DNA of 64,000 nt. It comes from Novosphingopyxis baekryungensis DSM 16222 (GTDB lineage: Bacteria; Pseudomonadota; Alphaproteobacteria; Sphingomonadales; Sphingomonadaceae). Positions within the stretch are counted from its first letter, which is position 1, and every line of letters begins with the position of its first letter. The stretch spans positions 62,001 through 126,000 of the forward strand of contig NZ_ATUR01000008.1 in NCBI RefSeq assembly GCF_000420305.1, written 5' to 3'. Positions 24,653 to 34,047 of this stretch are shown one piece after another. Made by a program: the position numbers and the translations under genes. The notes below the pieces were generated by a model. It saw nothing but the letters and a program-made list of their open reading frames with translations, did no database searches and had not been told where the DNA came from.

Positions 24653-25367
24653 GACCCTGGGCACGCTGATCGTCGATGATGAACCGCTGGCGGTCGAGCG
24701 GCTGCAACGGCTGGTCGAGCGAATGAACGCGCTCGATCTGGTGGGCACCGCGTCCGACGGAGAGGCGGCTCTTGCCCGCGTGGCGTCCGGCGGGGTCGAT
24801 CTGTTGCTGCTCGATATCGCCATGCCGGGGCAGGACGGCATCGCCGTGGCCCGCGCGCTGGGCAAGCTGGCCCATCCGCCCGCAATCATCTTCTGTACCG
24901 CCTTCGATGGCTTTGCCGTGCAGGCGTTCGATCTGGGTGTGGCGGACTATGTGCTGAAACCGGTGGCGCAGGACCGGCTGGAACAGGCCGTAAGCCGTCT
25001 GATGGCAGCGCGGCAGGAGCGCCCCCTCCGCCCGCAGGGGACCCAGGAATTCTGGGTGCCCCATCGCTCAGAACTGGTGCGTATTGCCGCGCAGGATATC
25101 GACCGGATCGAGGCGGAGCGCGACTATATGCGCCTGCATGTCGGGGAGCGCAGCTATCTGCTCCATGAAACGATCGGCGCGCTGGAAGAACGGCTGGACA
25201 AGGATGCCTTCCTGCGCATCCACCGCAGCCATATCGTCCGCCGGGATTTCATCACCGGCTTGCGCCATGAGGGCGGCGGCGTGTGGCACGCACAGCTGTG
25301 CAATGGCGAAAGCCTGCGGATTGGCCGGAAATATCTGGCCCAGACCAAGGACATGACCGGACGATAG
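24642..25367 (+). CDS. LytTR-type response regulator
   Basis: Regulator of 241 residues. The receiver domain (about 1-120) has the acidic pair VDDEP, the phospho-Asp in LLLLDIAMPGQDG, the Thr-switch FCTAFDG and the conserved Lys in YVLKPV. The LytTR DNA-binding domain (about 140-240) has VRIAAQDIDRIEAERDYMRL, FLRIHRSHIVRR and the end motif LRIGRKYL. It is translated from an ATG inside the end of the kinase gene, so the pair is coupled. LytTR proteins bind direct repeats about 9 bases long. The targets are not identifiable here. Confidence 0.94.
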   Translation: MNAETLGTLIVDDEPLAVERLQRLVERMNALDLVGTASDGEAALARVASGGVDLLLLDIAMPGQDGIAVARALGKLAHPPAIIFCTAFDGFAVQAFDLGVADYVLKPVAQDRLEQAVSRLMAARQERPLRPQGTQEFWVPHRSELVRIAAQDIDRIEAERDYMRLHVGERSYLLHETIGALEERLDKDAFLRIHRSHIVRRDFITGLRHEGGGVWHAQLCNGESLRIGRKYLAQTKDMTGR

Positions 25368-25408
25368 CCGGAAACCCCTGCCGGCCCCCCGGATCACATC
25401 AGGTCAGC

Positions 25409-26191
25409 TCAGATCAAACCAGCCAGCGGACTGCTGGGATCGGCATAGCGGCGCAGGCCCATACGGCCGGCCAGATAACTGTGCCGCCCGGCCTGAACCG
25501 CCAGCTTCATCGCCTCGGCCATGCGGATCGGTTCTTTCGCTTCGGCGATAGCGGTATTCATCAACACGCCGTCGCAGCCCAGTTCCATCGCGATGGCGGC
25601 ATCGGACGCGGTGCCTACCCCGGCATCGACCAGCACGGGCACGCCGGCCCCCTCCACGATCAGCCGGATGGTCACGCGGTTCTGAATGCCGAGACCACTG
25701 CCGATTGGCGCGCCCAGCGGCATGATTGCCACCGCGCCCGCCTCTTCCAGCTGCTTCGCCGCAATCGGATCATCGACGCAATAGACCATCGGTTTGAAGC
25801 CTTCGGCCACCAGCGTTTCGGTCGCCTTCAGCGTCTCGCGCATGTCGGGATAGAGCGTCTTCGCCTCGCCCAGCACTTCCAGCTTCACCAGATCCCAGCC
25901 ACCCGCCTCACGCGCCAGCCGCAGCGTGCGCACCGCCTCATCCGCCGTGAAACAGCCCGCCGTGTTGGGCAGAAAGGTATAGTCCTTTGGGCTGATATGA
26001 TCGGTCAGCATCGGCTGGCTGGGGTCCGACACGTTCACCCGTCGTACCGCCACCGTAATGATCTCCGCCCCGCTCGCCTTCAGCGCAGCGGCGTTTTCGG
26101 CAAAATCCTTATATTTGCCGGTGCCCACGATGAGGCGCGAAGTGAAGGTCTGGCCCGCGACGGACCATGTGTCTGGAGAAGAATCAGTCAT
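25409..26191 (-). CDS. thiG: Thiazole synthase
   Basis: Makes the thiazole-phosphate part of thiamine from deoxyxylulose-5-phosphate, dehydroglycine and sulfur carried on ThiS. It has 260 residues, normal for ThiG. Key blocks are [33 protein letters not shown] (the Lys/Arg active-site region), LVKLEVLG, and the phosphate-binding [20 protein letters not shown] and [15 protein letters not shown]. thiS lies 150 bases upstream in the same direction. No TPP riboswitch is visible upstream. It is cytosolic, and there are no other thi genes in the window. Confidence 0.96.
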   Translation of the reverse strand: MTDSSPDTWSVAGQTFTSRLIVGTGKYKDFAENAAALKASGAEIITVAVRRVNVSDPSQPMLTDHISPKDYTFLPNTAGCFTADEAVRTLRLAREAGGWDLVKLEVLGEAKTLYPDMRETLKATETLVAEGFKPMVYCVDDPIAAKQLEEAGAVAIMPLGAPIGSGLGIQNRVTIRLIVEGAGVPVLVDAGVGTASDAAIAMELGCDGVLMNTAIAEAKEPIRMAEAMKLAVQAGRHSYLAGRMGLRRYADPSSPLAGLI

Positions 26192-26341
26192 GCCGGTGAC
26201 TTAGGGACGCGGGCGGTTGGAATAAAGCCTTGGCTTCACCGAAGCGGCCGCCGCTCCATGGCCCGCTGATGCCGAGCCCATCGATTTCGCACGGGCGCAC
26301 GGGGACTGAAAACGGGCTTGCTGGGCCTGCGCCCCAAACGC

Positions 26342-26542
26342 TCAGCCGCCGCCGACAAAATGGACGATCTCGAACATGTCCCCATCCGCCACCATCACCT
26401 CGCCCAGCATCGAGCGGGGCACGATTTCGCGGTTGCGCTCCACTGCCAGCTTTTCCGGCTGGAAACCCAGCGCGCGCACCATATCGGCGACGCTGCCGGG
26501 GGAAACGCGCTTGTCTTCGCCATTGATGATGACCTTTAGCAT
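26342..26542 (-). CDS. thiS: Sulfur carrier protein ThiS
   Basis: Ubiquitin-like sulfur carrier of 66 residues that delivers sulfur as a C-terminal thiocarboxylate to ThiG. The beta-grasp pattern and the C-terminal Gly-Gly are present (FEIVHFVGGG). The start MLKVIINGEDKRV is family-like. It lies upstream of thiG, as in many thiamine operons. Confidence 0.93.
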   Translation of the reverse strand: MLKVIINGEDKRVSPGSVADMVRALGFQPEKLAVERNREIVPRSMLGEVMVADGDMFEIVHFVGGG

Positions 26543-26648
26543 GGGCGTTCTTTAGCTGCCTACGCACCGCTTCGTCGAGGGGCGCTCGACTTTTGCTTCG
26601 TCCGCCGTGTAAAAGCGCCCGCGAACCGCGTGGCAAACAGGGGCATCC

Positions 26649-27089
26649 ATGGCCGAACGGCAGACCATCTTCGTCCTGAATGGACCCAATCTCAATCTGC
26701 TGGGCATGCGCGAGCCCGATGTTTACGGCGCGCAGACGCTGGACGACATCGCCGAGGCGTTGGAGGATCAGGGGCAGGAACTGGGCTTCGACATCGATCT
26801 GCGCCAGTCCAACCATGAAGGCCACCTGATCGACTGGCTGCACGAGGCGGCGGCCACCAAGGCCAAGGCGGTGCTGCTGAACGCCGGCGCCTTCACCCAC
26901 ACATCCATCGCGCTCTACGATGCGATCCGCGCGATCGACGTGCCGGTGATCGAGGTGCATCTGTCCAACCCGCACGCCCGCGAAAGCTTCCGCCATGAGA
27001 GCTGGATCGCGCGCGCAGCGAAGGGCACGGTGAGCGGTTTCGGGGCGCTTTCCTATGAACTGGCGCTGGACGCGGCGGCGCGGCTCTGA
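26649..27089 (+). CDS. aroQ: 3-dehydroquinate dehydratase, type II
   Basis: Third step of the shikimate pathway: trans-dehydration of 3-dehydroquinate to 3-dehydroshikimate. It has 146 residues, typical of the dodecameric type II enzyme. Signature FVLNGPNLNLLGMREPDVYG is at the N-terminus, with the catalytic Tyr in VYG and the Arg in the flexible loop just before. The catalytic His is in QSNHEGHLIDWLHEA, with further substrate contacts in LNAGAFTHTSIAL and VIEVHLSNPHARESFRHES. The gene starts the conserved cluster aroQ-accB-accC. Confidence 0.97.
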   Translation: MAERQTIFVLNGPNLNLLGMREPDVYGAQTLDDIAEALEDQGQELGFDIDLRQSNHEGHLIDWLHEAAATKAKAVLLNAGAFTHTSIALYDAIRAIDVPVIEVHLSNPHARESFRHESWIARAAKGTVSGFGALSYELALDAAARL

Positions 27090-27132
27090 TTAAGCACAAG
27101 TTTGAAAGATCATAACAGGGGTGTGAAAGCCT

Positions 27133-27633
27133 ATGTCGGACGACCATAAGAAACATTATGACGGTGCCCCAAGCGAAGGGCCAATGAATATCGACGTGTC
27201 GATGGTGCGGGAGCTGGCTGAAATGCTGGACGATACCGGCCTCACCGATATCGAGGTGGAAGACGGCCCGCGTCGTATCCGCGTGTCGCGCAAGGTGCAC
27301 GCCGCGCCCGTAGCGGCACCGGCCCCAGCCGCTGCAGCGCCCGCGCCTGCGCCCACCGGTGGCGCCGAACCGCCGCAGACGGACAGCGCCGATGATCATA
27401 CCAATGCCATCCGCTCGCCCATGGTCGGCACCTGCTATCTGGCGTCCGAACCGGGCGCCAAACCGTTCGTCAGCGAAGGCCAGACCGTTGCTGCGGGCGA
27501 TACGCTGGTGATCGTGGAAGCCATGAAGGTGATGAACCCGATCAGCGCGCCCAGCGCCGGCACGGTGAAAAAGATCCTCGTGGAAAACAACCAGCCGGTG
27601 GAATTCGATCAGCCGCTGGTCATCATCGAATAA
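27133..27633 (+). CDS. accB: Biotin carboxyl carrier protein of acetyl-CoA carboxylase
   Basis: Carries biotin between carboxylase and carboxyltransferase sites of acetyl-CoA carboxylase, the first committed step in fatty-acid synthesis. It has 166 residues. The N-terminal helix region (about 19-40) is followed by a flexible Ala/Pro linker (about 57-80). The biotinyl domain has Lys132 in the EAMKVMN motif; the common form is EAMKMMN, and the Val variant is tolerated. It is cotranscribed with aroQ upstream and accC downstream (gap about 50 bases). Confidence 0.96.
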   Translation: MSDDHKKHYDGAPSEGPMNIDVSMVRELAEMLDDTGLTDIEVEDGPRRIRVSRKVHAAPVAAPAPAAAAPAPAPTGGAEPPQTDSADDHTNAIRSPMVGTCYLASEPGAKPFVSEGQTVAAGDTLVIVEAMKVMNPISAPSAGTVKKILVENNQPVEFDQPLVIIE

Positions 27634-27685
27634 TTGACGCCTTTCCTGCCGGTCGGCCCGAACAACCAAAGCAAGCGAAAGCCTT

Positions 27686-29047
27686 ATGGCCATTAATAAA
27701 CTGCTGATCGCGAACCGGGGCGAGATCGCCCTGCGTATCCACCGCGCCGCCCATGAGATGGGTATCAAGACCATCGCCGTGCACAGCACCGCCGATGCGG
27801 ACGCGATGCATGTGCGGCTGGCGGACGAGGCCATCTGCATCGGCCCGCCCTCTGCCACCGACAGCTATCTCAATATCCCGTCGATCATCAGCGCGGCGGA
27901 AATCAGCCAGGCCGATGCGATCCATCCGGGCTATGGCTTTCTGTCCGAAAATGCCAAGTTCGCCGAGATCGTGGAAAGCCACGGCATCATCTGGATCGGG
28001 CCCAAGCCCGAACATATCGAGACGATGGGCGACAAGGTTGCCGCCAAAAAGACGGCCGGTGCGCTCGGCCTGCCACTGGTGCCCGGCTCCGCAGGCGCGG
28101 TCGAGGATTTTGACGAGGCCCGCGTGATCGCCCGCGATATCGGCTATCCCGTCATCATCAAGGCGGCGTCCGGCGGCGGCGGGCGCGGCATGAAGGTGGT
28201 GAACAACGAGGAAGAGCTGGAAAGCCAGATGGGCCAGGCCCGCAGCGAAGCGAAATCGGCCTTCGGCGATGCCACCGTCTATATCGAGAAATATCTCGCC
28301 GATCCGCGCCATATCGAATTTCAGGTGTTCGGCGACGGCAAGGGCAATGCCATTCATCTGGGCGAGCGCGACTGTTCGCTGCAGCGCCGCCACCAGAAAG
28401 TTCTGGAAGAAGCGCCGTCCCCCGTCATCACCTCCGAGGAGCGTGAACGCATGGGTGCCGTCGTGGTCAAAGCGATGGCCGACATGGCCTATCGCGGCGC
28501 GGGCACCATCGAGTTCCTGTACGAAAATGGCGAATTTTTCTTCATCGAGATGAACACCCGCCTGCAGGTGGAGCATCCGGTGACCGAGATGATCACCGGC
28601 ATGGATCTGGTGCGCGAACAGATCCGCATCGCCAGCGGCGAACCGCTGTCCCGCACACAGGATGAGATCACCTTCAGCGGCCACGCGATAGAATGCCGTA
28701 TCAACGCCGAAGATCCAGAGAATTTCACACCCTCCCCCGGTAAAGTGACCGCTTATCATGCGCCCGGCGGCCTGTTCGTGCGCGTGGATAGCGGCCTGTA
28801 TCAGGGCTATTCGGTGCCGCCTTACTATGACAGCATGATCGCCAAGCTGATCGTGTTCGGCCACACGCGCGAAGGCTGCCTGATGCGGCTCAATCGCGCG
28901 CTGGAAGAATTCGTGATCGAAGGCATGAAGACCACTATTCCGCTGCACCAGCGCCTGCTGGAAAATGCCGAGTTTCGCAGCGGGGATTATACGATCAAAT
29001 GGCTGGAGAAATGGCTAGCCGATGAGCGTGAGGCCAGAGAGAGCTGA
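27686..29047 (+). CDS. accC: Biotin carboxylase subunit of acetyl-CoA carboxylase
   Basis: ATP-grasp enzyme of 453 residues that carboxylates biotin on AccB with bicarbonate and ATP. The N-terminal domain starts [20 protein letters not shown]. The Gly-rich ATP lid is [16 protein letters not shown], and the active-site strand has [20 protein letters not shown] with the catalytic Glu, Asn and Arg. Length is normal for AccC. It is the last gene of aroQ-accB-accC. Nothing odd is seen. Confidence 0.97.
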   Translation: MAINKLLIANRGEIALRIHRAAHEMGIKTIAVHSTADADAMHVRLADEAICIGPPSATDSYLNIPSIISAAEISQADAIHPGYGFLSENAKFAEIVESHGIIWIGPKPEHIETMGDKVAAKKTAGALGLPLVPGSAGAVEDFDEARVIARDIGYPVIIKAASGGGGRGMKVVNNEEELESQMGQARSEAKSAFGDATVYIEKYLADPRHIEFQVFGDGKGNAIHLGERDCSLQRRHQKVLEEAPSPVITSEERERMGAVVVKAMADMAYRGAGTIEFLYENGEFFFIEMNTRLQVEHPVTEMITGMDLVREQIRIASGEPLSRTQDEITFSGHAIECRINAEDPENFTPSPGKVTAYHAPGGLFVRVDSGLYQGYSVPPYYDSMIAKLIVFGHTREGCLMRLNRALEEFVIEGMKTTIPLHQRLLENAEFRSGDYTIKWLEKWLADEREARES

Positions 29048-29103
29048 GGGGCGGTTTTCATTCTCCAAACATAGGGCGCAACCGAAGCTGTCCCTGACGC
29101 ATT

Positions 29104-29154
29104 GATCCTGTGAAAAGCCGGCCTGCCCCAAGGCCGCCACCCCAACACAGGATC
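29104..29154 (+). promoter_or_regulatory. Structured leader that can hide the ribosome site of the aldo/keto reductase
   Basis: GATCCTGTG (29104-29112) pairs perfectly with CACAGGATC (29146-29154), enclosing an inner GGCCT/AGGCC hairpin. The 3' arm contains AGGA, the likely Shine-Dalgarno, 9 bases before the ATG at 29162. The folded form would block initiation. Any regulatory role is inferred. Confidence 0.45.
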
Positions 29155-29161
29155 TATCCCA

Positions 29162-30211
29162 ATGCGCTACAACAAGCTCGGCTCCACTGGCCTTTTCGTC
29201 TCCGAACTGTGCCTCGGCACCATGACCTTCGGCGGCGGCGACGGCATGTGGGGCAAGATCGGCACATTGGGTCAGAAGGACGCCGAGACGTTGATCGGAA
29301 CGGCACGCGACGCCGGCGTCAATTTCATCGACACCGCCAATGTCTATCATGCCGGCCAGTCCGAGGAGATTACCGGGCAGGCGCTGAAAAATCTCGACAT
29401 CCCGCGTGACGAGATGGTGGTCGCCACCAAGGGCTATGGTCAAATGGGCAAAGGCCCCAATGGCCGGGGCAATTCGCGCTATCATATCATCGATGCCTGC
29501 AAGGCCAGCCTGAAGCGGTTGCAGCTCGATCATATTGATCTCTATCAAATCCACGGTTTCGATCCGGCCACGCCGATCGAGGAAACCATGCATGCGCTCG
29601 ATACGCTCGCGCAGCATGGCCATGTCCGCTATATCGGCGTGAGCAACTGGGCCGCCTGGCAGATCAGCAAGGCGATCGGTATCAGCTATAATCGCGGCCT
29701 GGCCCGGTTCGAATCGTTGCAAGCCTATTATACGCTGGTGGGCCGGGATCTGGAGCGCGAGATCGTGCCCATGCTCGATAGCGAAGATGTGGGCTTGATG
29801 GTGTGGAGCCCGCTGGCTGGCGGCTATCTCACCGGCAAATATTCTGGCGACGGCGCGGATAAAGACGGCCGCCGTGCAGATTTCGATTTCCCCCCGGTTG
29901 ACACCGGACGCGGCGACAAGGTGATTGAAGCGATGCGCCCGATCGCAAAGGCGCATGGGGTGTCGATGGCGCAGATTGCCCTGTCCTGGCTGCTGCACCA
30001 GAAGGCGGTGACAAGCGTGATCGTGGGCGCCAAGAAACTGTCCCAGCTGGAAGACAATCTGGCATCCACCAAAATCGCGCTCACCGACGAGCAGCTCTCA
30101 TCGCTCGACAAGGTCAGCGCCCTTCCGTCGGAATATCCCGGCTGGATGTTCGAGCGGCAGGGCGAATATCGCCGCAACCTGATGACGCCCGCGCCGCGCG
30201 GCGACAACTGA
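29162..30211 (+). CDS. Aldo/keto reductase
   Basis: NADPH-dependent oxidoreductase of 349 residues with the AKR barrel. It starts MRYNKLGSTGLFVSELCLGT, and the catalytic tetrad region has FIDTANVYHAGQSEE (Asp, Tyr) and VVATKGYG (Lys), with the His in DLYQIHGFD. The NADPH site near the C-terminus (SVIVGAKKLSQLEDNL) marks the YajO/AKR11-like group. The substrate is unknown. Its leader is structured, and it may form an operon with the FrnE-like gene 29 bases downstream. Confidence 0.93.
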   Translation: MRYNKLGSTGLFVSELCLGTMTFGGGDGMWGKIGTLGQKDAETLIGTARDAGVNFIDTANVYHAGQSEEITGQALKNLDIPRDEMVVATKGYGQMGKGPNGRGNSRYHIIDACKASLKRLQLDHIDLYQIHGFDPATPIEETMHALDTLAQHGHVRYIGVSNWAAWQISKAIGISYNRGLARFESLQAYYTLVGRDLEREIVPMLDSEDVGLMVWSPLAGGYLTGKYSGDGADKDGRRADFDFPPVDTGRGDKVIEAMRPIAKAHGVSMAQIALSWLLHQKAVTSVIVGAKKLSQLEDNLASTKIALTDEQLSSLDKVSALPSEYPGWMFERQGEYRRNLMTPAPRGDN

Positions 30212-30240
30212 TCGCACGCGCAAGATTGGAGAAGCCGACA

Positions 30241-30900
30241 ATGCCCCAGACCATGACCTTCGATTTCATCTCGGACGTTTCGTGCCCCTGGTGCATCGTC
30301 GGCCTGCGCGGGCTGGAGATCGCACTGGAGGAACTGAGCGATACGATCGAGCCGGCCATCACCTTCCATCCCTTCGAACTGAACCCGCACATGCCACCCG
30401 GCGGACAGGATATCGGCGAACATGTCGCGGAAAAATACGGATCGACGCCCGAGCAGCGCAAGGCGAATGGGGCGATGATCCGCCAGCGCGCCGCCGATGT
30501 CGGCTTCGACATGGCGGACCGAAGCGATGGCCGCATCTACAACACATTCGACGCGCACCGCCTGCTCCATTGGGCGAAGCTGGAAGGCAAGCAGCTTGCG
30601 CTCAAGCACCGGCTGTTCACCGCCTATTTCACCGAAGGCGGTGCGACCGAGGATCATGATGTGCTGATCGACTGCGCTGGTGATGCAGGCCTAGATACCG
30701 ACGAGGCGCGCGCGCTGCTCGCGAGCGACCGGTACGCCGCCGATGTTCGCGCAGAAGAGGAACGCTGGCGGCGCGAAGGCATCAATTCCGTGCCAACCAT
30801 CATCATCGACAAGCGCTACGTCATCAGCGGCGGCCAGCCCCCGGAAGCGTTCGAACGCGCATTGGCGCGCATCGCGGAGGAAAAAGCAGCGGCGGCCTGA
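30241..30900 (+). CDS. FrnE-like DsbA-family oxidoreductase
   Basis: Thioredoxin-fold protein of 219 residues with the redox motif Cys15-Pro-Trp-Cys18 in FISDVSCPWC, a long helical insertion, and the cis-Pro region GINSVPTIIIDKRYVISGGQ. There is no signal peptide, so unlike DsbA it works in the cytosol. FrnE proteins act as disulfide isomerases in oxidative stress in Deinococcus, and others are polyketide-pathway partners. The ATG at 30241 has TTGGAGAAG about 7 bases upstream. Confidence 0.92.
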   Translation: MPQTMTFDFISDVSCPWCIVGLRGLEIALEELSDTIEPAITFHPFELNPHMPPGGQDIGEHVAEKYGSTPEQRKANGAMIRQRAADVGFDMADRSDGRIYNTFDAHRLLHWAKLEGKQLALKHRLFTAYFTEGGATEDHDVLIDCAGDAGLDTDEARALLASDRYAADVRAEEERWRREGINSVPTIIIDKRYVISGGQPPEAFERALARIAEEKAAAA

Positions 30901-30942
30901 CACCGCACATGTGGCCATCAGAATTCGTTCAGCTAATACTGC

Positions 30943-30948
30943 TATAAT
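30943..30948 (+). promoter_or_regulatory. Candidate -10 element directly before tonB
   Basis: A perfect TATAAT ends 6 bases before the ATG of the TonB-like gene. No good -35 is visible 16-18 bases upstream. If used, transcription would start at or next to the ATG and give a leaderless mRNA, in line with the absence of a Shine-Dalgarno. Confidence 0.4.
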
Positions 30949-30954
30949 CTGAAT

Positions 30955-31698
30955 ATGGATCTCAGCATTCTCTGGCGGCACCATCGGGCCAAATCGATTA
31001 TCGCGGCGATCGCGATCCATCTGCTGCTGGGCTATGCCTTGATCTCCGGCCTGGGCGGTGAGCTCGTGCGGCAGACGAGTGACAGCCTCAAGACCTTTAC
31101 GATCGAAGAGCCTGCACCTCCGCCTCCACCGCCCCCTCCGCCCGTCACACCAAAACCCGATGCGAAGGAAGAGGGCGCGGCGTCTCCGCCCAATATCCAA
31201 TCCAAGGCCAGCGCCGTGGTGGCGCCCGAACCGGTGGTAAAGCTGCCAGTTCCCCCGCCGCCGATCACTGCCGCGCCCGAGCCAAAACAGGGCACCGACC
31301 GAACCAGCGGCGCGTCCGATATCGCGGGCCCCGGCAGTGGCGCGGGCGGCATTGGGAACGGTACCGGCAGTGGCAATGGCGGCGACGGCGCGGGCAGCGG
31401 CGGCTTCCCACCCACCCAGGCGCGTCTGGTCAGCGGGCGGATCACGCCGAAGGATTATCCCCCCTCAGCAGCCAGAGCGCGCGTGGAAGGCATTGTCGGC
31501 GCCAATCTCTACATCGGCCCCGATGGCCGGGTGACGCGCTGCGTGGTGAAGATTTCCAGCGGCAATCAGGCGCTGGACGACACCACCTGCCGCCTCATCA
31601 TCCAGCGCTTTCGCTATGAACCCGCCCGCGACACCGATGGCCGCCCCGCATCCGACATCGTGGGGTGGGAACAACGCTGGTGGCTGGGGCGCCGCTAG
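30955..31698 (+). CDS. TonB-like energy transducer
   Basis: Protein of 247 residues that should link the proton-motive force at the inner membrane to outer-membrane receptors. One N-terminal membrane anchor (about 14-34) follows a short cytosolic basic head. The periplasmic spacer is Pro-rich (a run of nine Pro) and then Gly/Ser-rich. The C-terminal TonB domain has VSGRITPKDYPPSAARARVE and the last strand VVKISSGNQALDDTTC plus RFRYEPARDTDG. There is no exbB/exbD beside it, so it is a stand-alone copy. It has no ribosome site; see the TATAAT just upstream. Confidence 0.9.
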   Translation: MDLSILWRHHRAKSIIAAIAIHLLLGYALISGLGGELVRQTSDSLKTFTIEEPAPPPPPPPPPVTPKPDAKEEGAASPPNIQSKASAVVAPEPVVKLPVPPPPITAAPEPKQGTDRTSGASDIAGPGSGAGGIGNGTGSGNGGDGAGSGGFPPTQARLVSGRITPKDYPPSAARARVEGIVGANLYIGPDGRVTRCVVKISSGNQALDDTTCRLIIQRFRYEPARDTDGRPASDIVGWEQRWWLGRR

Positions 31699-31772
31699 AC
31701 CGAAAGCCTGCCTTGCCCCTGCCCCGCGCGCCTCATATATCGGGCGCAACAATCTTACAGGCGAGGACCAGC

Positions 31773-32942
31773 GTGACCGTAGCAACCCCCGATTTCGATT
31801 TCGGCCTTCCCGAAATGGCCGAGCAGATCCGCGAAACCGTCCGCCGCTTTGCCGATGAGCAGATCGCCCCCCTTGCGGACCGCGTCGACCGGGAAGATTG
31901 GTTTCCTAAGGATGAGCTGTGGAAGCAAATGGGCGATCTCGGATTGCACGGCATCACCGTAAGCGAGGACGATGGCGGGCTCGGTCTCGGCTATCTGGAG
32001 CATGTCATCGCGGTGGAAGAAATCAGCCGCGCCAGCGCTTCGATCGGCCTCAGCTATGGCGCGCACTCCAATCTGTGCATCAACCAGATCGCGCGCTGGG
32101 CCAGCCCGGAGCAGAAGGCGAAATATTTGCCCGGCCTCATCAGCGGCGCGCATGTCGGCTCTCTTGCCATGAGCGAGGCCGGGGCCGGTTCCGACGTGGT
32201 CTCGATGAAGCTGAAGGCGGATGCGGTGCAGGGCGGCTATCTGCTGAACGGCACCAAATATTGGATCACCAACGCGCCCTATGCCGAAACGCTGGTGGTC
32301 TATGGCAAAACGGACGCTTCGGCAGGATCGAAGGGCATCACCGCCTTCCTGATCGAAAAGGGCATGCCGGGCTTCTCCATCGGCCAGAAGATCGAAAAGG
32401 TGGGCATGCGCGGCTCGCCCACGGCAGAGCTGGTGTTCGACGACTGCCATGTGCCGGCAGAAAATGTGATGGGCCCCGTCGGCGGCGGCGTGGGCGTGCT
32501 GATGAGCGGGCTGGATTATGAGCGCGTGGTGCTGGCCGGGCTGCAGCTGGGCGTGATGCAGGCCTGTCTCGATACCGTGATACCTTATGTTCGCGAGCGG
32601 CAGCAATTCGGCAAGCCGATCGGCGCGTTCCAGTTGATGCAGGCCAAGGTGGCGGACATGTATGTCGCGCTGAATTCGGCACGCGCCTATGTCTATGCCG
32701 TTGCGCGGGCCTGCGACAATGGCAAGACCACGCGCTTCGATGCGGCGGGCGCGATCCTGCTGGCGTCGGAAAGTGCGGTGAAAGTGGCGCTGGAGGCCGT
32801 GCAGGCGCTCGGCGGCGCGGGCTACACCACCGACTGGCCGGTGGAACGCTATATGCGCGATGCCAAGCTGCTCGATATCGGCGCGGGCACCAATGAAATT
32901 CGCCGTATGCTGATTGGCCGCGAGCTGATCGGCGCAGGCTGA
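31773..32942 (+). CDS. ivd: Isovaleryl-CoA dehydrogenase
   Basis: FAD acyl-CoA dehydrogenase of 389 residues, the leucine-breakdown step from isovaleryl-CoA to methylcrotonyl-CoA. Its active-site Glu sits in the helix-G position, MSGLDYERVVLAGLQLG, the place characteristic of isovaleryl-CoA dehydrogenase rather than the usual C-terminal loop. Other family blocks are LAMSEAGAGSDVVSMKL, YWITNAPYAETLVVYGKT and ALGGAGYTTDWPVERYMRDA. The GTG start at 31773 has GAGGA upstream. An MFE-2-like dehydrogenase gene follows 37 bases later. The other leucine-pathway genes are not here. Confidence 0.9.
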   Translation: MTVATPDFDFGLPEMAEQIRETVRRFADEQIAPLADRVDREDWFPKDELWKQMGDLGLHGITVSEDDGGLGLGYLEHVIAVEEISRASASIGLSYGAHSNLCINQIARWASPEQKAKYLPGLISGAHVGSLAMSEAGAGSDVVSMKLKADAVQGGYLLNGTKYWITNAPYAETLVVYGKTDASAGSKGITAFLIEKGMPGFSIGQKIEKVGMRGSPTAELVFDDCHVPAENVMGPVGGGVGVLMSGLDYERVVLAGLQLGVMQACLDTVIPYVRERQQFGKPIGAFQLMQAKVADMYVALNSARAYVYAVARACDNGKTTRFDAAGAILLASESAVKVALEAVQALGGAGYTTDWPVERYMRDAKLLDIGAGTNEIRRMLIGRELIGAG

Positions 32943-32979
32943 CCTACCCTTTAAAATCCCTCAATCCGGAGCATCCATC

Positions 32980-33891
32980 ATGACCATCGATTTCACCGGC
33001 AAGGTTGCCATCGTCACCGGCGCGGGCGGCGGGCTGGGGCGCGAATATGCGCTGGAACTGGCCAAGCGCGGCGCACATGTCGTGGTGAACGATCTGGGCG
33101 GATCACGCGACGGCACCGGCACATCAGACGCTGCCGACAAGGTTGTGGCCGAGATCGAGGCGGCGGGCGGCACGGCCATGTCCAACGGCGGTTCGGTGAC
33201 GGAATATGATCAGATGGTCGCCATGGTGGAGGCGGCCAAGGCCAAATGGGGCCGCGTCGATATCCTGATCAACAATGCCGGCATCCTGCGCGACAAGAGC
33301 TTCGCCAAAATGGAGCCCGCCGATTTCGATCTGGTGGTGCAGGTGCATCTCATCGGCTCCGCCAACGTCACCAAGGCGGTGTGGGAAACGATGCGTGAGC
33401 AGAATTACGGCCGCATCCTGATGACAGCCAGCTCCACCGGGCTGTTCGGCAATTTCGGCCAGGCCAATTATGGCGCGGCCAAGCTGGGCCTCGCTGGGCT
33501 CACCAAGACGCTGTATCTCGAAGGCGCGAAATATAACATCAAGGTCAACACGCTGGCCCCCACCGCGGGCACCCGCATGACCGAGGATATCCTTCCCGAG
33601 CAGGCGTTCGAGGCGTTCGATCCGGTTAATGTCGTTCCCGCCGCGCTCTATCTGGTGAGCGAAGACGCGCCGACCAACGCCATCATCGGCGCAGGCGCGG
33701 GCGTCTATCAGGCCAGCTATGTCACGCTGACACAGGGCGTCGCCCTGCCTCCGGAAAAACGCACCGTGGAAGGCGTGGCCGAAGCGTTCGAACAAATTAC
33801 AGACCGCAAGGGCGAAACCGTGCCGCAATCGGGCAGCGAGCAGGCCATGAGCATCATGAAAGCGCTGCAAGCGCTGCAAGCGCTCGGCTGA
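32980..33891 (+). CDS. SDR dehydrogenase of the MFE-2 (3-hydroxyacyl-CoA) type
   Basis: Short-chain dehydrogenase of 303 residues. The NAD site is KVAIVTGAGGGLGREYALEL, the active site has Ser in MTASSTGLFGN and YxxxK in NYGAAKLGL. The segment VVNDLGGSRDGTGTSDAADKV is typical of the dehydrogenase half of type-2 multifunctional beta-oxidation enzymes. No hydratase domain is fused. Together with the upstream acyl-CoA dehydrogenase it suggests an acyl-CoA breakdown pair. The C-terminus extends beyond the SDR core with a Gln/Ala/Leu repeat (KALQALQALG). Confidence 0.9.
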   Translation: MTIDFTGKVAIVTGAGGGLGREYALELAKRGAHVVVNDLGGSRDGTGTSDAADKVVAEIEAAGGTAMSNGGSVTEYDQMVAMVEAAKAKWGRVDILINNAGILRDKSFAKMEPADFDLVVQVHLIGSANVTKAVWETMREQNYGRILMTASSTGLFGNFGQANYGAAKLGLAGLTKTLYLEGAKYNIKVNTLAPTAGTRMTEDILPEQAFEAFDPVNVVPAALYLVSEDAPTNAIIGAGAGVYQASYVTLTQGVALPPEKRTVEGVAEAFEQITDRKGETVPQSGSEQAMSIMKALQALQALG

Positions 33892-34047
33892 CTTATTCTA
33901 AGATCTTGTCATCGCGCTGCCTTTCGGCATGCGTGATGGCAGGCAAGGGCAGCCCCGGCGGCAACATCCGCCGACGTGCCCTACCGTGTTGACATACTAA
34001 CACAGCCAGCATAGCTTCCCTTGCAATCAACAGGGGAGAAGCGCGCC

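Noticed and set aside
26543-26648. TPP riboswitch upstream of thiS
   Set aside because: The thi-box core (CUGAGA and its partner) is not present in the 106 bases between thiS and aroQ.
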